From Luteibacter aegosomatissinici (GTDB lineage Bacteria; Pseudomonadota; Gammaproteobacteria; Xanthomonadales; Rhodanobacteraceae): a DNA stretch of 64,000 nt. Of this stretch, positions 9,936 to 19,062 are shown piece by piece (the first letter of the stretch is position 1; the number at the start of each line of letters is the position of its first letter). The notes below the pieces were generated by a model. The model saw only the letters and a list, made by a program, of their open reading frames with translations. It was not told where the DNA came from and ran no database searches. The DNA lies in NCBI RefSeq assembly GCF_023078495.1, contig NZ_CP095742.1:2480001-2544000 (forward strand). The letters run 5' to 3'. A program made the translations under genes and the position numbers.

Positions 9936-10589
9936 TTGGCCTACCCCTTTTCCCTCGTCATTTTCGACCTGGATGGCACGCTGGTCGATAGCGCCGCCGA
10001 TATCGCGGAATCCGTCAACCGCACGCTCAGCGACTGGCGCCTGCCCACGTATGACGTGAAGCAGATCACCGGCTGGATCGGCGAGGGCTCCCGCCAGCTC
10101 ATCACATATGCGTTTCGCGACGCCGGTAGCGATGCGGATATCGACGATGTGATGCCCGGGTTCCTGGAACACTACGCGGAAACCGCGCTGGACGCCGTGG
10201 TGTATCCAGGTGTCGCAGACACCCTGGCCGCATTGCATGCGCAGGGCGTGAAGCTGGCCGTGTGCACGAACAAGAACGAGGAGTTCGTGCGCCCGCTGCT
10301 GGAGGTACGCGGCCTGCTGCCGTATATCGATGGCATCGTGGGCGGCAACACTCTGCCCGAACGCAAGCCCAGCGGCGTGCCGCTGAAACACCTGGCCGAT
10401 GAAGCCGGTGTACCTTTGAACCAGGTGCTCATGGTCGGTGATTCCGAGAGCGACATGCTGGCAGCGCGCGATGCGGGCGTGCCTTACGTGCTGGTGAGCT
10501 ACGGCTACCCCAAGTCGCTCGATATCCGCAACGCAGGCGCCCTGGCGGTGATCGACCAGTTCGCCGAGTTACTCAACCTGCACACCTGA
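9936..10589 (+). CDS. gph: Phosphoglycolate phosphatase (HAD family)
   Basis: A 217-residue HAD-superfamily phosphatase that would remove 2-phosphoglycolate formed during repair of oxidised DNA ends. Motif I is VIFDLDGTLVDS with the nucleophile Asp10 and general acid Asp12; motif II lies in LAVCTNKNEEF; the Lys in ERKPSG is motif III; and MVGDSESDMLAARDAGVP is motif IV, binding magnesium. The cap domain is of the small helical type as in Gph. The start is a TTG at 9936 with GTGGAG about 8 bases upstream. It stands alone, 29 bases after the TetR gene. Other HAD specificities cannot be excluded, but length and cap fit Gph. Confidence 0.87.
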   Translation: MAYPFSLVIFDLDGTLVDSAADIAESVNRTLSDWRLPTYDVKQITGWIGEGSRQLITYAFRDAGSDADIDDVMPGFLEHYAETALDAVVYPGVADTLAALHAQGVKLAVCTNKNEEFVRPLLEVRGLLPYIDGIVGGNTLPERKPSGVPLKHLADEAGVPLNQVLMVGDSESDMLAARDAGVPYVLVSYGYPKSLDIRNAGALAVIDQFAELLNLHT

Positions 10590-10592
10590 CCA

Positions 10593-11963
10593 CTACCGGT
10601 AAGCGGCGATGGCCGCCTTGATCAGGCGCACATCGTCCTCGATGCCGTAGGTCGGTGGCGCGGAATAGCCGAAGCGGGTAATGACCAGGTGCTCCGATGG
10701 CACGATGTAGATGCGCTGCCCCATGGTGCCGCTGGCAAAGAAGCCATCTTTCGGGAAGCCGCCCTCGACGCGCATTTGCGCGACATCACTCGGGCCGTCA
10801 TTGGTCCAGAAGCCCGCACCGTAAGGCGCCCCCAGGGCCGACGTGCGTGACCACGCAACCCAACCCTCGGGGAGCAGGCGCGATCCATCCGGCGCCTTGC
10901 CGTCATTGAGGTACAGCAGGCCGAGCCGGGCGTAATCACGCGCGGTGGCGTACACATACGTCGAACCGATAAAGGTGCCCTGCCCGTCATATTCCATCGT
11001 GACATCACCCATGTGCAGCGGGGCGAACAGGCGCTGGCGGGCGAAGGCGCGCACGCCAGCGGCACCGCCACCAATACGCTGACCGAGCATACGGTCCAGC
11101 AACACGGTATCGGCCGACGTGTACTCAAAGGTCTTCCCTGGCGCCTCCTTCGCCGGCTGGGCCGCTGCGAAACCGGCCATGTCAGCGTGCAGGAATTCCA
11201 TCTGGGCCACCGGGCTGAAGGCGGACTCCGCCTCCTCGGCGGCAAGGCCGCTTTGCATGCGCATCAGATCTTCAATGGTGATCGCAGCGCGCGGATCTCC
11301 CGGCGTCTGCCACTCCAGCGCACCGAGCGGCTGCTTCGGATCCACCTTGCCATCGAGCGCAAGCATGCCGAGCAGCGCATTGGTGAATGATTTCGCCACG
11401 GAAAAACTGATGAGCTTCGAGCGGATGCCATAACCTTGCGCATAGCGTTCGGCCACTACCTTGCCATCCTTGACGATGACGACGGCCTTCACTGCCTTCG
11501 GTGCGTCACCACGATGTTCGGCGAACACGCGCTCCATGGCAGCAGCCACCGTGGGCTTGTCCGTGGCGACGAGCCCGGCTGCGGCGAATCCATCATCGAT
11601 ATCAGGCGCAACATGGGTATCGGCCACCCATGCCGTGTTCCCAGGGAGATCAAGCCGGCAACCGTACCCCGGGGTAAATGTGGCGGTGGCCAGCGTCGAG
11701 ACCAGCCCATCAACCGCGACCGCCTGGCGTTCCCGATCCACGTGTACCGTGAGCCACTTCGCCGGCAGGGATCCGATCATGGGCGTGACCAGTTCACGGT
11801 AGATCGTGTCCGGATCCTGGTGCCCGACGTAGGTCATCGAGCAGACGTGGTGGGCAGCCACGCCAGCTGCGACGCGTATGGCCTGGTCCGGACGGTAGAC
11901 CGCCCAGGCGGCGATGGCCAGGCCCAGCACCAGGCTGGTGGTGACAAGTAACGGCTTGCGCAT
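10593..11963 (-). CDS. Serine hydrolase, class C beta-lactamase/DD-peptidase fold
   Basis: A 456-residue protein with an N-terminal hydrophobic anchor or signal (residues 5-22). The nucleophile motif is SVAK with Ser188 and Lys191 in LISFSVAKSFTNALLGMLALDGK. The second motif is in FEYTSADTVLLDRMLG, where Tyr-Thr-Ser replaces the more usual Tyr-x-Asn. DLMRMQSGLA is typical of the 6-aminohexanoate-dimer hydrolase/esterase branch, so it need not act on beta-lactams. It lies tail-to-tail with gph (3 bases apart). It probably works in the periplasm on an ester, amide or peptide, substrate unknown. Confidence 0.85.
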   Translation of the reverse strand: MRKPLLVTTSLVLGLAIAAWAVYRPDQAIRVAAGVAAHHVCSMTYVGHQDPDTIYRELVTPMIGSLPAKWLTVHVDRERQAVAVDGLVSTLATATFTPGYGCRLDLPGNTAWVADTHVAPDIDDGFAAAGLVATDKPTVAAAMERVFAEHRGDAPKAVKAVVIVKDGKVVAERYAQGYGIRSKLISFSVAKSFTNALLGMLALDGKVDPKQPLGALEWQTPGDPRAAITIEDLMRMQSGLAAEEAESAFSPVAQMEFLHADMAGFAAAQPAKEAPGKTFEYTSADTVLLDRMLGQRIGGGAAGVRAFARQRLFAPLHMGDVTMEYDGQGTFIGSTYVYATARDYARLGLLYLNDGKAPDGSRLLPEGWVAWSRTSALGAPYGAGFWTNDGPSDVAQMRVEGGFPKDGFFASGTMGQRIYIVPSEHLVITRFGYSAPPTYGIEDDVRLIKAAIAAYR

Positions 11964-12080
11964 GGTTCAGCTCCGTGGTGTGGGCTGAACTGTGGCGCAC
12001 GGAGTGAACGTGCCGGTGTCGGGTTGGGACGAATGGCGATGGGGGTGGGACGAATCCTGCACCGGCGGCAAAGAAAGGGG

Positions 12081-12106
12081 CATCGCGCGCGAGCGCGCTC
12101 CTACAA
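12081..12106 (-). repeat. REP element abutting the LytTR regulator gene
   Basis: Read on the minus strand, TTGTAGGAGCGCGCTCGCGC and the bases after it form a single REP unit with an internal GCGCGCTCGCGCGC hairpin. The TAG of this repeat is the stop codon of the response regulator gene (12101-12103). The same family occurs near 26.7, 30.1, 37.4, 47.8, 49.3, 62.0 and 63.1 kb. Confidence 0.8.
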
Positions 12107-12832
12107 GTCCGGGGACAGGTAGCGGCGAGTCCAGGTGGTGCGTGCCCCGTCGCGCAGTACCAGGCGCTTTTCACCATCGGGCCAGGGCTGCACCTCGGTG
12201 ATGGCATCGAGCCGGACGATGGTCGAGCGGTTCACTCGGACGAAGGCGGAGGGGTGTAGCCGGGCCTGGAGGCCATCAAGCGTACCGCGCAAGCGGCGTG
12301 CCGCACCGTCCACATATACATCCAGATAGTTCCGGTCCGACTCAATGCGATCGACGCGTGCCACGGGGACCAGTTCCGCTGAGTCGCCCGTGGGCAGTAG
12401 CAACCGCTCCAGGTAGTGCACCGGCGCCGGCAGATCCCCCAGCAGGGCGTCCATCCGCGCCATCGACGGCGCGATCTTTTCAACCAGTCGCCGCACGGTG
12501 CGCGCGAACCGCTCAGGGCCCACCGGCTTCAGCAGGTAATCGAACGCATGCACCTCAAACGCCTGGACGGCCAGGTCATCGTGCGCCGTCACGAACACCA
12601 CCTCGGCCGGCAGCGGTTCACCGAGTGCCTGCAGCACACCAAAGCCATCCATGCCGGGCATGCTGATATCGAGGAACAGCACATCCGGCCGCATGCGGTT
12701 TATCAACGTCACGGCGGCGGGCCCATCAGCGGCCTCACCCACCCAGAGCAAACCGTCATGCTCGGCAAGGTACCGGCGGATCTTCGCGCGCGCCGGCGCT
12801 TCGTCGTCGACGACGACAGCCCGGAGCGTCAT
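12101..12832 (-). CDS. LytTR-family response regulator
   Basis: A 243-residue regulator. The receiver domain has the acidic pair in AVVVDDE, phospho-acceptor Asp55 in VLFLDISMPG, Thr in VFVTAHDD and Lys in YLLKPV. The C-terminal LytTR DNA-binding domain (about residues 140-243) contains VDRIESDRNYLDVYVDG and FVRVNRSTIVRLDAI. The start overlaps the stop of the sensor kinase gene by four bases (ATGA), so the two are co-translated partners. Pairs of this LytS/LytTR type often control surface or exopolysaccharide functions (for example AlgR-like), but no target is visible. Its stop codon lies in a REP repeat. Confidence 0.92.
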   Translation of the reverse strand: MTLRAVVVDDEAPARAKIRRYLAEHDGLLWVGEAADGPAAVTLINRMRPDVLFLDISMPGMDGFGVLQALGEPLPAEVVFVTAHDDLAVQAFEVHAFDYLLKPVGPERFARTVRRLVEKIAPSMARMDALLGDLPAPVHYLERLLLPTGDSAELVPVARVDRIESDRNYLDVYVDGAARRLRGTLDGLQARLHPSAFVRVNRSTIVRLDAITEVQPWPDGEKRLVLRDGARTTWTRRYLSPDL

Positions 12833-13911
12833 GGCGCATCTCCCCGCCGGATGGGCAGCCATAGGGTCACGACGGAACCCGTGCCCGCCGCATCCCGTTG
12901 TACGCCCGCCTCGTCACCGTACAAATGGCGCAGCCGCGCCTGCACGTTGCCCATGCCGATGCCATGACCGGGCCGCACACTCCCGCCCCCGCCCCCGCCC
13001 CCGCCGTCGCGGACGGTGATGACCGCACGCCCGCCATCGGACACCGCGGCCACACGCACAAACCGGGCATCGCCCACGCCACCGTGTTCGATCGCGTTCT
13101 CCACGAGCGGCTGCAATATGAGGAACGGCACCCGCACGTCGGCCAGCCCTTCATCGGCCACGAGGTCCGCATCCAGGCCTGCACCAAAGCGCGCGCGCTG
13201 GATATCGAGGTAAAGATCCAGCAGCCGCCACTCCTCACGCAGCGCATGTTCCTGGCCAGCCGCCGCCAGGGTGGCACGGAGCAGCTCGCCGACCCGTGCC
13301 AGCATTTCATCGGCCACGCGCGGTCGCTCGTACATCAGCTCGGATACCGCATTGAGCGTGTTGAACAGGAAGTGCGGGTTGAGTTGCAGGCGAAGCGCCT
13401 CGAGACGTGCTTCGGATAGCGCCGATTCGAGCTGGGCGTTGCGCACTTCGCGCTCGCGACCTTCGCGGTAGCGATCGAACAGCCACACACCCACCACGAT
13501 CACCGCGTAAAAGAACAGCTGCGTGGGCACCTCCATCAGGTACCGCCACACCGTGATCCCATAGGCCCGCCCAGGCAAGCCCACCAGCCGGAAGACGACC
13601 TGGCGCGATGCGATCATGAGCGTGGTTTGCGCGACCGATAGCGCGATGAAAACACCGGCATGAGCCCATGGCGAACGAGGGATGCGCCGCAGGGCTGCGA
13701 AGAGCAGCGGCAGGCACGCGCCAAAACTCAGGGAGCCGGTCAGCTCTTCGATCAGGGGCGGGACAAATGGCGTGGCATGGCCGTTGGCCACATCGATCAG
13801 AAAACGGTTTGACGCGCGCAGGAGCCCGATCAACACGAGCAGGGCCACCCACAGCCACAGCGCGCGCCGCCGCCATGCCGGTGGAACCGCCTGCCCTACC
13901 CTGTTCGCCAT
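12829..13911 (-). CDS. LytS/YehU-type sensor histidine kinase
   Basis: A 360-residue membrane kinase. Four hydrophobic segments fill the first 145 residues (about 17-32, 60-75, 85-102, 130-146). The His_kinase domain has LQLNPHFLFNTLN with phospho-acceptor His180. The ATPase part follows with LQPLVENAIEHG (N box) and GHGIGMGNVQARL (G2). Between them a run of eight glycines, encoded by CCCCCG-type repeats, sits in the ATP-lid region. The ATG at 13911 is preferred; an upstream TTG at 13929 falls in the T-tract of the msr terminator. It overlaps the LytTR regulator gene and forms a two-component system with it. Confidence 0.9.
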   Translation of the reverse strand: MANRVGQAVPPAWRRRALWLWVALLVLIGLLRASNRFLIDVANGHATPFVPPLIEELTGSLSFGACLPLLFAALRRIPRSPWAHAGVFIALSVAQTTLMIASRQVVFRLVGLPGRAYGITVWRYLMEVPTQLFFYAVIVVGVWLFDRYREGREREVRNAQLESALSEARLEALRLQLNPHFLFNTLNAVSELMYERPRVADEMLARVGELLRATLAAAGQEHALREEWRLLDLYLDIQRARFGAGLDADLVADEGLADVRVPFLILQPLVENAIEHGGVGDARFVRVAAVSDGGRAVITVRDGGGGGGGGSVRPGHGIGMGNVQARLRHLYGDEAGVQRDAAGTGSVVTLWLPIRRGDAP

Positions 13912-13930
13912 CCCCTGCCCCCAAAACAAG

Positions 13931-13960
13931 CCCGCCGGCTCTTATACCAGAGCCGGCGGG
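13931..13960 (-). terminator. Rho-independent terminator of the msrBA operon
   Basis: Arms CCCGCCGGCTC (13931-13941) and GAGCCGGCGGG (13950-13960) pair perfectly over 11 bases with an 8-base loop. On the minus strand the stem is followed by CTTGTTTTGG, a T-rich tail. It lies 22 bases past the msrA stop and separates msrBA from the two-component genes. Confidence 0.85.
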
Positions 13961-13982
13961 CGTTACTTCAGGCGACTTCAGC

Positions 13983-14483
13983 TCACGCGGCGCGGCGTGG
14001 GAGCACCCAGTCCGGCCGGATGAAATGGCACGTGTACCCGTTCGGGTACTTTTCCAGGTAATCCTGGTGCTCCGGCTCAGCCTCCCAGAACGGACCGGCA
14101 GGGCTGACTTCGGTCACGACCTTGCCCGGCCACAGGCCCGATGCGTTGACGTCGGCAATCGTGTCTTCCGCCACAGCCTTCTGCTCGTCGTTCAGGTAAA
14201 AAATGGCGGAGCGGTAGCTTGTACCCACATCGTTACCCTGACGATTCACCGTGGTCGGGTCATGGATCTGGAAGAAGAACTCGAGGATCTTCCGATAGCT
14301 GATCTTCGCCGGATCGAACTCGATCTCAATGGCCTCGGCATGCGTGCCGTGGTTACGGTACGTGGCGTTGGGCACATCACCGCCGGAATAGCCGACACGG
14401 GTACTGATAATGCCGGGCTGCTTGCGAATCAGGTCCTGCACGCCCCAGAAGCAACCGCCGGCCAGGATGGCTTTCGACGTCAT
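13983..14483 (-). CDS. msrA: Peptide methionine-(S)-sulfoxide reductase MsrA
   Basis: A 166-residue repair enzyme that reduces the S epimer of methionine sulfoxide in proteins. The catalytic motif GCFWG has the nucleophile Cys11. [23 protein letters not shown] and [10 protein letters not shown] are the conserved substrate-binding strings. The only other cysteine near the end is in NGYTCHF. It overlaps msrB by four bases, so the two are translationally coupled and together repair both sulfoxide epimers. There is no signal peptide, so it acts in the cytosol. Confidence 0.97.
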   Translation of the reverse strand: MTSKAILAGGCFWGVQDLIRKQPGIISTRVGYSGGDVPNATYRNHGTHAEAIEIEFDPAKISYRKILEFFFQIHDPTTVNRQGNDVGTSYRSAIFYLNDEQKAVAEDTIADVNASGLWPGKVVTEVSPAGPFWEAEPEHQDYLEKYPNGYTCHFIRPDWVLPRRAA

Positions 14484-14941
14484 GCGACACCTCCCTTGGT
14501 TTCATTGAACAGGCTGGCGTACTGCCCGTAGCCTTCCTTTTCCAGGTCAGCCAGCGGTATGAAGCGCAGCGACGCCGAGTTGATGCAGTAGCGCAGGCCG
14601 CCACGATCGCGCGGACCATCCGGGAACACATGGCCCAGATGGCTGTCGCCATGCGTGGAGCGCACTTCCGTACGGATCATGCCGTGGCTGGTGTCGCGAT
14701 TCTCGACGACATGGTCGTTTTCGAGGGGCTGGGTGAAGCTCGGCCAGCCACAACCGCTATCGAATTTGTCCAGCGACGAGAACAGCGGCTCACCTGACAC
14801 GATATCGACGTAGATGCCCGGTTCCTTGCTCTCGTGGAACGCGTTATGGAACGGGCGCTCGGTGCCACTTTGCTGGGTGACACGGAACTGCTCGGGACTG
14901 AGGCGCGCAATGGCCTCGGGACTCTTGCGATAGTCAGACAT
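14480..14941 (-). CDS. msrB: Peptide methionine-(R)-sulfoxide reductase MsrB, zinc-free type
   Basis: A 153-residue enzyme for the R epimer of methionine sulfoxide. The fold signatures [10 protein letters not shown] and [10 protein letters not shown] are present, and the catalytic Cys is in [12 protein letters not shown]. The two CxxC pairs that bind structural zinc in many MsrB proteins are absent (GEPLFSS and THGDSHLG stand at their places), so this is the zinc-free form. The ATG at 14941 has GGAGG seven bases upstream; an upstream extension is disfavoured. It is the first gene of the msrBA operon, which ends at the terminator at 13931. Confidence 0.96.
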   Translation of the reverse strand: MSDYRKSPEAIARLSPEQFRVTQQSGTERPFHNAFHESKEPGIYVDIVSGEPLFSSLDKFDSGCGWPSFTQPLENDHVVENRDTSHGMIRTEVRSTHGDSHLGHVFPDGPRDRGGLRYCINSASLRFIPLADLEKEGYGQYASLFNETKGGVA

Positions 14942-15049
14942 GGGGAGCCTCCAGGGGATATTCGGCGCCGCGGTCGCCCGCTTCGCCGCTGCCCACATAA
15001 TGCGGGCGAGCGGCGTGGATGCAATGCCCCGGAAGGGTGAAGGCCGGGC

Positions 15050-16534
15050 TCAGGCGGCCAGGTCTTCCACCCACTGATGGCCCGCCTGCGCCAGCAGCTC
15101 ACGCGCCGAATCCGGACCCCAGGTGCCGGCCTCATACGCATCCGGTCCCGTCGTGGCCTCGCTCCAGCCCTGCAGGATGGGCGTCACCCACTGCCACGCG
15201 GCCTCGGTCTCGTCCTTGCGCACGAACAGTGCCGGGCTACCCTTCACGGCATCGAGCATCAAGCCCTCGTACGAATCACGGAAGCGCACGCGGGCCGGTT
15301 CGCCCAGTTTCGACAGCGCATCGACTTCATCCAGGCCGAAGGTGTTGCCCGGCTGCTTCACAAACAGGGGCAGGATGACGCTCTCATTGGGCTGCACGCG
15401 AATGACCAGGCGGCTCCCGGGGCGCGCTTCGCCAAACAGGCCCGGCTCACCGGCACGGAACTGGATAACGACTTCGGTGAGTTTTTCCGGCATGCGCTTG
15501 CCCGAACGCAGATAGAACGGCACGCCCTTCCAGCGCGGTGTTTCGATCTCGGCCTTCAGTGCGACGAAGGTTTCTGTGTTGCTCGGGGTCGCTTCCGGCA
15601 GCTCCTCGCGATAGGCCGGCACGGCCTGGCCGCCCGCGGTACCGCGCACATACTGGCCACGCGCCACGTTGGCGGCGAGATTGTTGCGATCGAGCGGCTT
15701 CAACGCCTTGAGTACACGCACTTTTTCGTCGCGCAGCGCATCGGCATCCAGTGAGGACGGGCGCTCCATGGCCACCACCGTCAGTACCTGCAACAGGTGG
15801 TTCTGGATCATGTCACGCAATGCGCCGGAGCCGTCGTAGTAACCGCCACGGCCTTCCAGGCCAACCGTCTCCGCCGCCGTGATCTGTACATACTCGATCG
15901 ACTCGCTATCCCACATGCGCTCGAGCATGGGGTTGGCAAAGCGCAGCGCGATGATGTTCTGCACCGCCTCCTTGCCCAGGTAGTGATCGATGCGATAGAT
16001 GCTGTTTTCCGGGAAATGGCGGCCAACGCCCTCATTCACCTTGCGCGCGGTTTCCAGGTCGGTACCGATCGGCTTTTCCAGCACGATGCGCGACTGCTCG
16101 GTGCGCAGGCCGTTCTCATCGATGTTCCTGGCGATATCGCCGTAAAGATCGGGCGCGGTGGCCAGGTAGAAAACACGCACGCGTCCGTCACCATCGCGGC
16201 CAAGCTTTTCAGTCAGGCCGGCCCAGTTACCACCGGCGTCGGCGCCATTGAGGCTCACGTAATGCACCAGGCCGAGGAAGCGCTTGACCGTCGCTTCATC
16301 CAGCTCATCCGCACGGATGAACTCGTGCAGGGCCTTCAGGGCGCGCTCGCGGTAGCTCCCGTCATCCAGGGGCGACCGCGCGGTACCGACGATGCGCGCA
16401 TCCATGGGCACCTGCCCCTCGGCAAATCGCCGGTACAGCGCAGGCAGCAGCTTGCGCATGGTCAGGTCGCCGGTGGCGCCGAAAATCACGTAATCGAAGG
16501 ACGGGACGGGTTCGAGCTGGCTGGAAGCGGTCAT
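15050..16534 (-). CDS. zwf: Glucose-6-phosphate 1-dehydrogenase
   Basis: A 494-residue enzyme that oxidises glucose 6-phosphate to 6-phosphogluconolactone, feeding the pentose phosphate and Entner-Doudoroff pathways and making NADPH. The nucleotide fold begins with FGATGDLTMRKLLPALYRR, the GxxGDLx(K/R) fingerprint. The active-site signature is RIDHYLGKEAVQNI, with the substrate-binding His and Lys. PFYLRSGKRMPEK is the conserved C-domain string. The ATG at 16534 gives a normal family length. No edd, eda or pgl gene is adjacent; yjjX and pgm lie upstream on the same strand. Confidence 0.97.
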   Translation of the reverse strand: MTASSQLEPVPSFDYVIFGATGDLTMRKLLPALYRRFAEGQVPMDARIVGTARSPLDDGSYRERALKALHEFIRADELDEATVKRFLGLVHYVSLNGADAGGNWAGLTEKLGRDGDGRVRVFYLATAPDLYGDIARNIDENGLRTEQSRIVLEKPIGTDLETARKVNEGVGRHFPENSIYRIDHYLGKEAVQNIIALRFANPMLERMWDSESIEYVQITAAETVGLEGRGGYYDGSGALRDMIQNHLLQVLTVVAMERPSSLDADALRDEKVRVLKALKPLDRNNLAANVARGQYVRGTAGGQAVPAYREELPEATPSNTETFVALKAEIETPRWKGVPFYLRSGKRMPEKLTEVVIQFRAGEPGLFGEARPGSRLVIRVQPNESVILPLFVKQPGNTFGLDEVDALSKLGEPARVRFRDSYEGLMLDAVKGSPALFVRKDETEAAWQWVTPILQGWSEATTGPDAYEAGTWGPDSARELLAQAGHQWVEDLAA

Positions 16535-16673
16535 GGCCTGGTATCCGGTAAGGCAAAGGATGGCGGCGGCTTCGCCGTCGTCGACGCCTTGCTGGATGAG
16601 GGGCAATGGCCCAGATTCAAGGGGCTGGATCGATCTAAATTAGTGCCCCAGGCTCACAACACCTTTACCGCGC

Positions 16674-17228
16674 CTACGGTTCGGGTTCGGTGCTGTAGAG
16701 CTCGGGGTGCAGGAAGGGGGCCATGGCGAGGACCATGGCCTGGGCGTAGGCGTCCTCGCGGGTGGCGTGGCCATTGGTTACGAGGCCGATGGCACCGCCT
16801 TGCTGCTTGATGTTAACGGTACCGAACAGGCGGTCCATGACATCACCCAGCTCTTCGCCGTAAAGCAGCGCTTCGTACACTGCGGGTGGCAACGGCAGCC
16901 AGGCGCTGCGTCCGACCGACACCGTATCGCCGTGGGCAATGGCCACGACACCGAAGGTGCCGGGGCCATCCTCGGTCACGTCCACGCCGCCCTCCAGCGC
17001 CACGAAGAAATCGCCGTCCCCGTGCTGGCGGCAGTGGTTCATCCGGTTGAGGGCGCCTTCGCGGGTTTCAGCCACGGTCATGGGCTGGTCGGCGACGCCC
17101 GACGGGGCATGCATGCCCTCGCAGACCACCAGCCGGCCCGGAAACAACGGCGCTAGTGCCCGCTGTACGGCCGCCACCTTGACCGGGTTACGCGAGCCGA
17201 CCAGTACTTTCAGCGGCGCATGCGACAT
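16674..17228 (-). CDS. yjjX: Inosine/xanthosine triphosphatase (YjjX/DUF84)
   Basis: A 184-residue house-cleaning nucleotidase that hydrolyses non-canonical purine triphosphates such as ITP and XTP. The opening VLVGSRNPVKVAAVQRAL is the NTPase-like P-loop-equivalent of the DUF84 family. DFFVALEGGVDV carries the acidic metal site and QQGGAIGLVTNGHATREDAYAQA is the conserved C-terminal block. It sits between pgm and zwf with a 3-base gap to pgm, so it is probably cotranscribed with pgm. Confidence 0.9.
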   Translation of the reverse strand: MSHAPLKVLVGSRNPVKVAAVQRALAPLFPGRLVVCEGMHAPSGVADQPMTVAETREGALNRMNHCRQHGDGDFFVALEGGVDVTEDGPGTFGVVAIAHGDTVSVGRSAWLPLPPAVYEALLYGEELGDVMDRLFGTVNIKQQGGAIGLVTNGHATREDAYAQAMVLAMAPFLHPELYSTEPEP

Positions 17229-17231
17229 GGC

Positions 17232-18872
17232 TTAGCCCAATGCCTTGTCGACCATGGCCTGGGCCTCTTCGAGCACCTGGTCGAGGTGCTCCTTGCCACG
17301 GAAGCTTTCGCCGTAAACCTTGTAAATGTCTTCGGTGCCGGAGGGGCGCGCGGCGAACCAGCCCTGCGCCGAGCTGACCTTGATGCCGCCGATGGGCTGC
17401 CCATCGGCCTGGTTGATGACGGTGGTGATCGGGTCACCGGCGAGCATCGTCGAGGTCACCTGCGCCGGCTGAAGCTTCGCCAGTTTCTGCTTCTGTGCGT
17501 GCGTGGCCGGCGCATCGATGCGCGCGTTGGCCGGATCGCCCAGTTCACGGGTGATGTCCTGGTAGATCCGGCCCGGATCGCGACCGAGTCGCGCCGTCAT
17601 TTCACCGGACAGGAGCGCGGCGAGGATGCCGTCCTTGTCGGTGGACCACGCCGAGGCATCCTTGGCGAGGAACGAGGCACCGGCACTCTCTTCGCAGCCA
17701 AAACCCACGCTCCCATCGAACAAACCGGGGACGAAATACTTGAAACCGACCGGCACCTCGAGCAAGGGCCGGCCCAGATGCGCTGCGACGCGGTCAAGCA
17801 GGCCGGTGCTTACGGCCGTCTTGCCTACAGCGGCTTTCGCGCTCCAGCCGGGGCGGTTCTGGAACAGGTACCAGGCAGCGGCAGCGAGGTAATGGTTGGC
17901 GGGCATCAGGCCTGTGCTGGGTGCGACCACGCCATGCCGGTCGTGATCGGTGTCGCAGGCGAAGGCGACATCGAACTTGTCCTTGAGGTGAATCAGGCGC
18001 TGCATGGCATAGGACGATGATGGGTCCATGCGGACCTTCCCATCCCAATCCAGCGACATGAACGCGAAGGTCTTGTCGACCTCTTCGCTGACCACGGTGA
18101 GGTCGAGCCCGTATCGCTCGCCAATGGCCCCCCAGTAATGCACGCCCGCTCCACCGAGGGGATCCACGCCCATCCGCACGCCATGGGCACGGATGATGTC
18201 GAGATCCAGCGCATCGCCGAGGTCACCGACGTAGCGCTGCAGGAAATCGAACTCGTGGGTGGTGGAGGCCTTCAGGGCCTGCGCGTAAGGCATGCGCTTC
18301 ACCTCGCGCAGGCCGCCCTCGATCAGCACATTGGCGCGATCGGCGATCCATTTGGTGGCGTCGGTGTCGGCCGGGCCGCCGTGCGGCGGGTTGTACTTGA
18401 TACCGCCGTTGTCCGGCGGATTGTGCGATGGCGTAATGACAATGCCATCGGCCTTGCCTCGCTCACGCCCGCGGTTGTGCACGAGGATGGCGTGCGATAC
18501 ACCCGGGGTCGGGGTGTACTCACCGCCTGCCGAAATCAGTGTTTCGACGCCGTTGGCGGCAAGTACTTCCAGCGTACTTTCCAGTGCGGGCTGCGATAGC
18601 GCGTGGGTGTCGATGCCCACATAAATAGGCCCATCGACGCCCGCCTTCGCACGATACTCACAAATCGCCTGCACCACCGCCAGCACGTGCGTTTCGTTGA
18701 ACGAGCGCTCAAACGAGGAGCCGCGGTGCCCCGAGGTGCCGAAGACGACCCGCTGCTCGGGTACCGAGGGATCGGGCTTCAGGTCCACATAGGCGGCCAG
18801 CAGCTTCGATAGATCGACAAGCGTGCTGTCCGTGGCGGGCTTGCCAGCGAGGGGGCTGATCTTGGCACTCAC
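17232..18872 (-). CDS. pgm: Alpha-D-glucose phosphate-specific phosphoglucomutase
   Basis: A 546-residue mutase interconverting glucose 1-phosphate and glucose 6-phosphate. FGTSGHRGSSFERSFNE is the N-terminal phosphate loop. The catalytic phosphoserine is Ser149 in GIVITPSHNPPDNGGIKYN. The metal-binding loop is CDTDHDRHGVV, the sugar loop GCEESAGASF, and the C-terminal phosphate loop is in FAARPSGTEDIYKVYGE. The size matches E. coli Pgm and not the shorter AlgC/XanA type. It leads a pgm-yjjX-zwf run on the minus strand that channels hexose phosphates. Confidence 0.96.
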   Translation of the reverse strand: MSAKISPLAGKPATDSTLVDLSKLLAAYVDLKPDPSVPEQRVVFGTSGHRGSSFERSFNETHVLAVVQAICEYRAKAGVDGPIYVGIDTHALSQPALESTLEVLAANGVETLISAGGEYTPTPGVSHAILVHNRGRERGKADGIVITPSHNPPDNGGIKYNPPHGGPADTDATKWIADRANVLIEGGLREVKRMPYAQALKASTTHEFDFLQRYVGDLGDALDLDIIRAHGVRMGVDPLGGAGVHYWGAIGERYGLDLTVVSEEVDKTFAFMSLDWDGKVRMDPSSSYAMQRLIHLKDKFDVAFACDTDHDRHGVVAPSTGLMPANHYLAAAAWYLFQNRPGWSAKAAVGKTAVSTGLLDRVAAHLGRPLLEVPVGFKYFVPGLFDGSVGFGCEESAGASFLAKDASAWSTDKDGILAALLSGEMTARLGRDPGRIYQDITRELGDPANARIDAPATHAQKQKLAKLQPAQVTSTMLAGDPITTVINQADGQPIGGIKVSSAQGWFAARPSGTEDIYKVYGESFRGKEHLDQVLEEAQAMVDKALG

Positions 18873-18925
18873 CGATGGGTCTCCTTGCTATGGGCGCCCC
18901 AGGCGCCCTGGTCGGGCATTGTAGG

Positions 18926-18942
18926 CACGGTAAGCTACCGTG
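18926..18942. promoter_or_regulatory. Perfect palindrome upstream of pgm
   Basis: CACGGTA (18926-18932) and TACCGTG (18936-18942) are perfect inverted arms around AGC. They lie about 54 bases ahead of the pgm ATG, in the otherwise gene-free 190-base gap between pgm and the response regulator gene. A regulator site is possible; no T-tract supports a terminator. I see nothing else in this gap. Confidence 0.35.
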
Positions 18943-19062
18943 GTTGTCAAGCGTGCGTGCACGTCGCCGTGCGCGCCAGCCCCCAAGGATCGCGTAGTTT
19001 TGAGAATTCTTCTATGTCCCCGGCGGCCGTCGCTGGCTATCGTGGCAGCGTCCGTTCAGCAC

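Noticed and set aside
11964-12100. Gap between serine hydrolase and LytTR genes searched for a small gene
   Set aside because: It holds only a REP unit and unremarkable sequence without a ribosome site or conserved frame.
12982-13005. CCCCCG repeats considered as a CRISPR or intergenic microsatellite
   Set aside because: They are inside the histidine kinase reading frame, in phase, and code for glycine; there are no spacers.
14480-14941. MsrB thought defective because the CxxC pairs are missing
   Set aside because: Zinc-free MsrB enzymes are well known; the catalytic Cys and fold motifs are all present.
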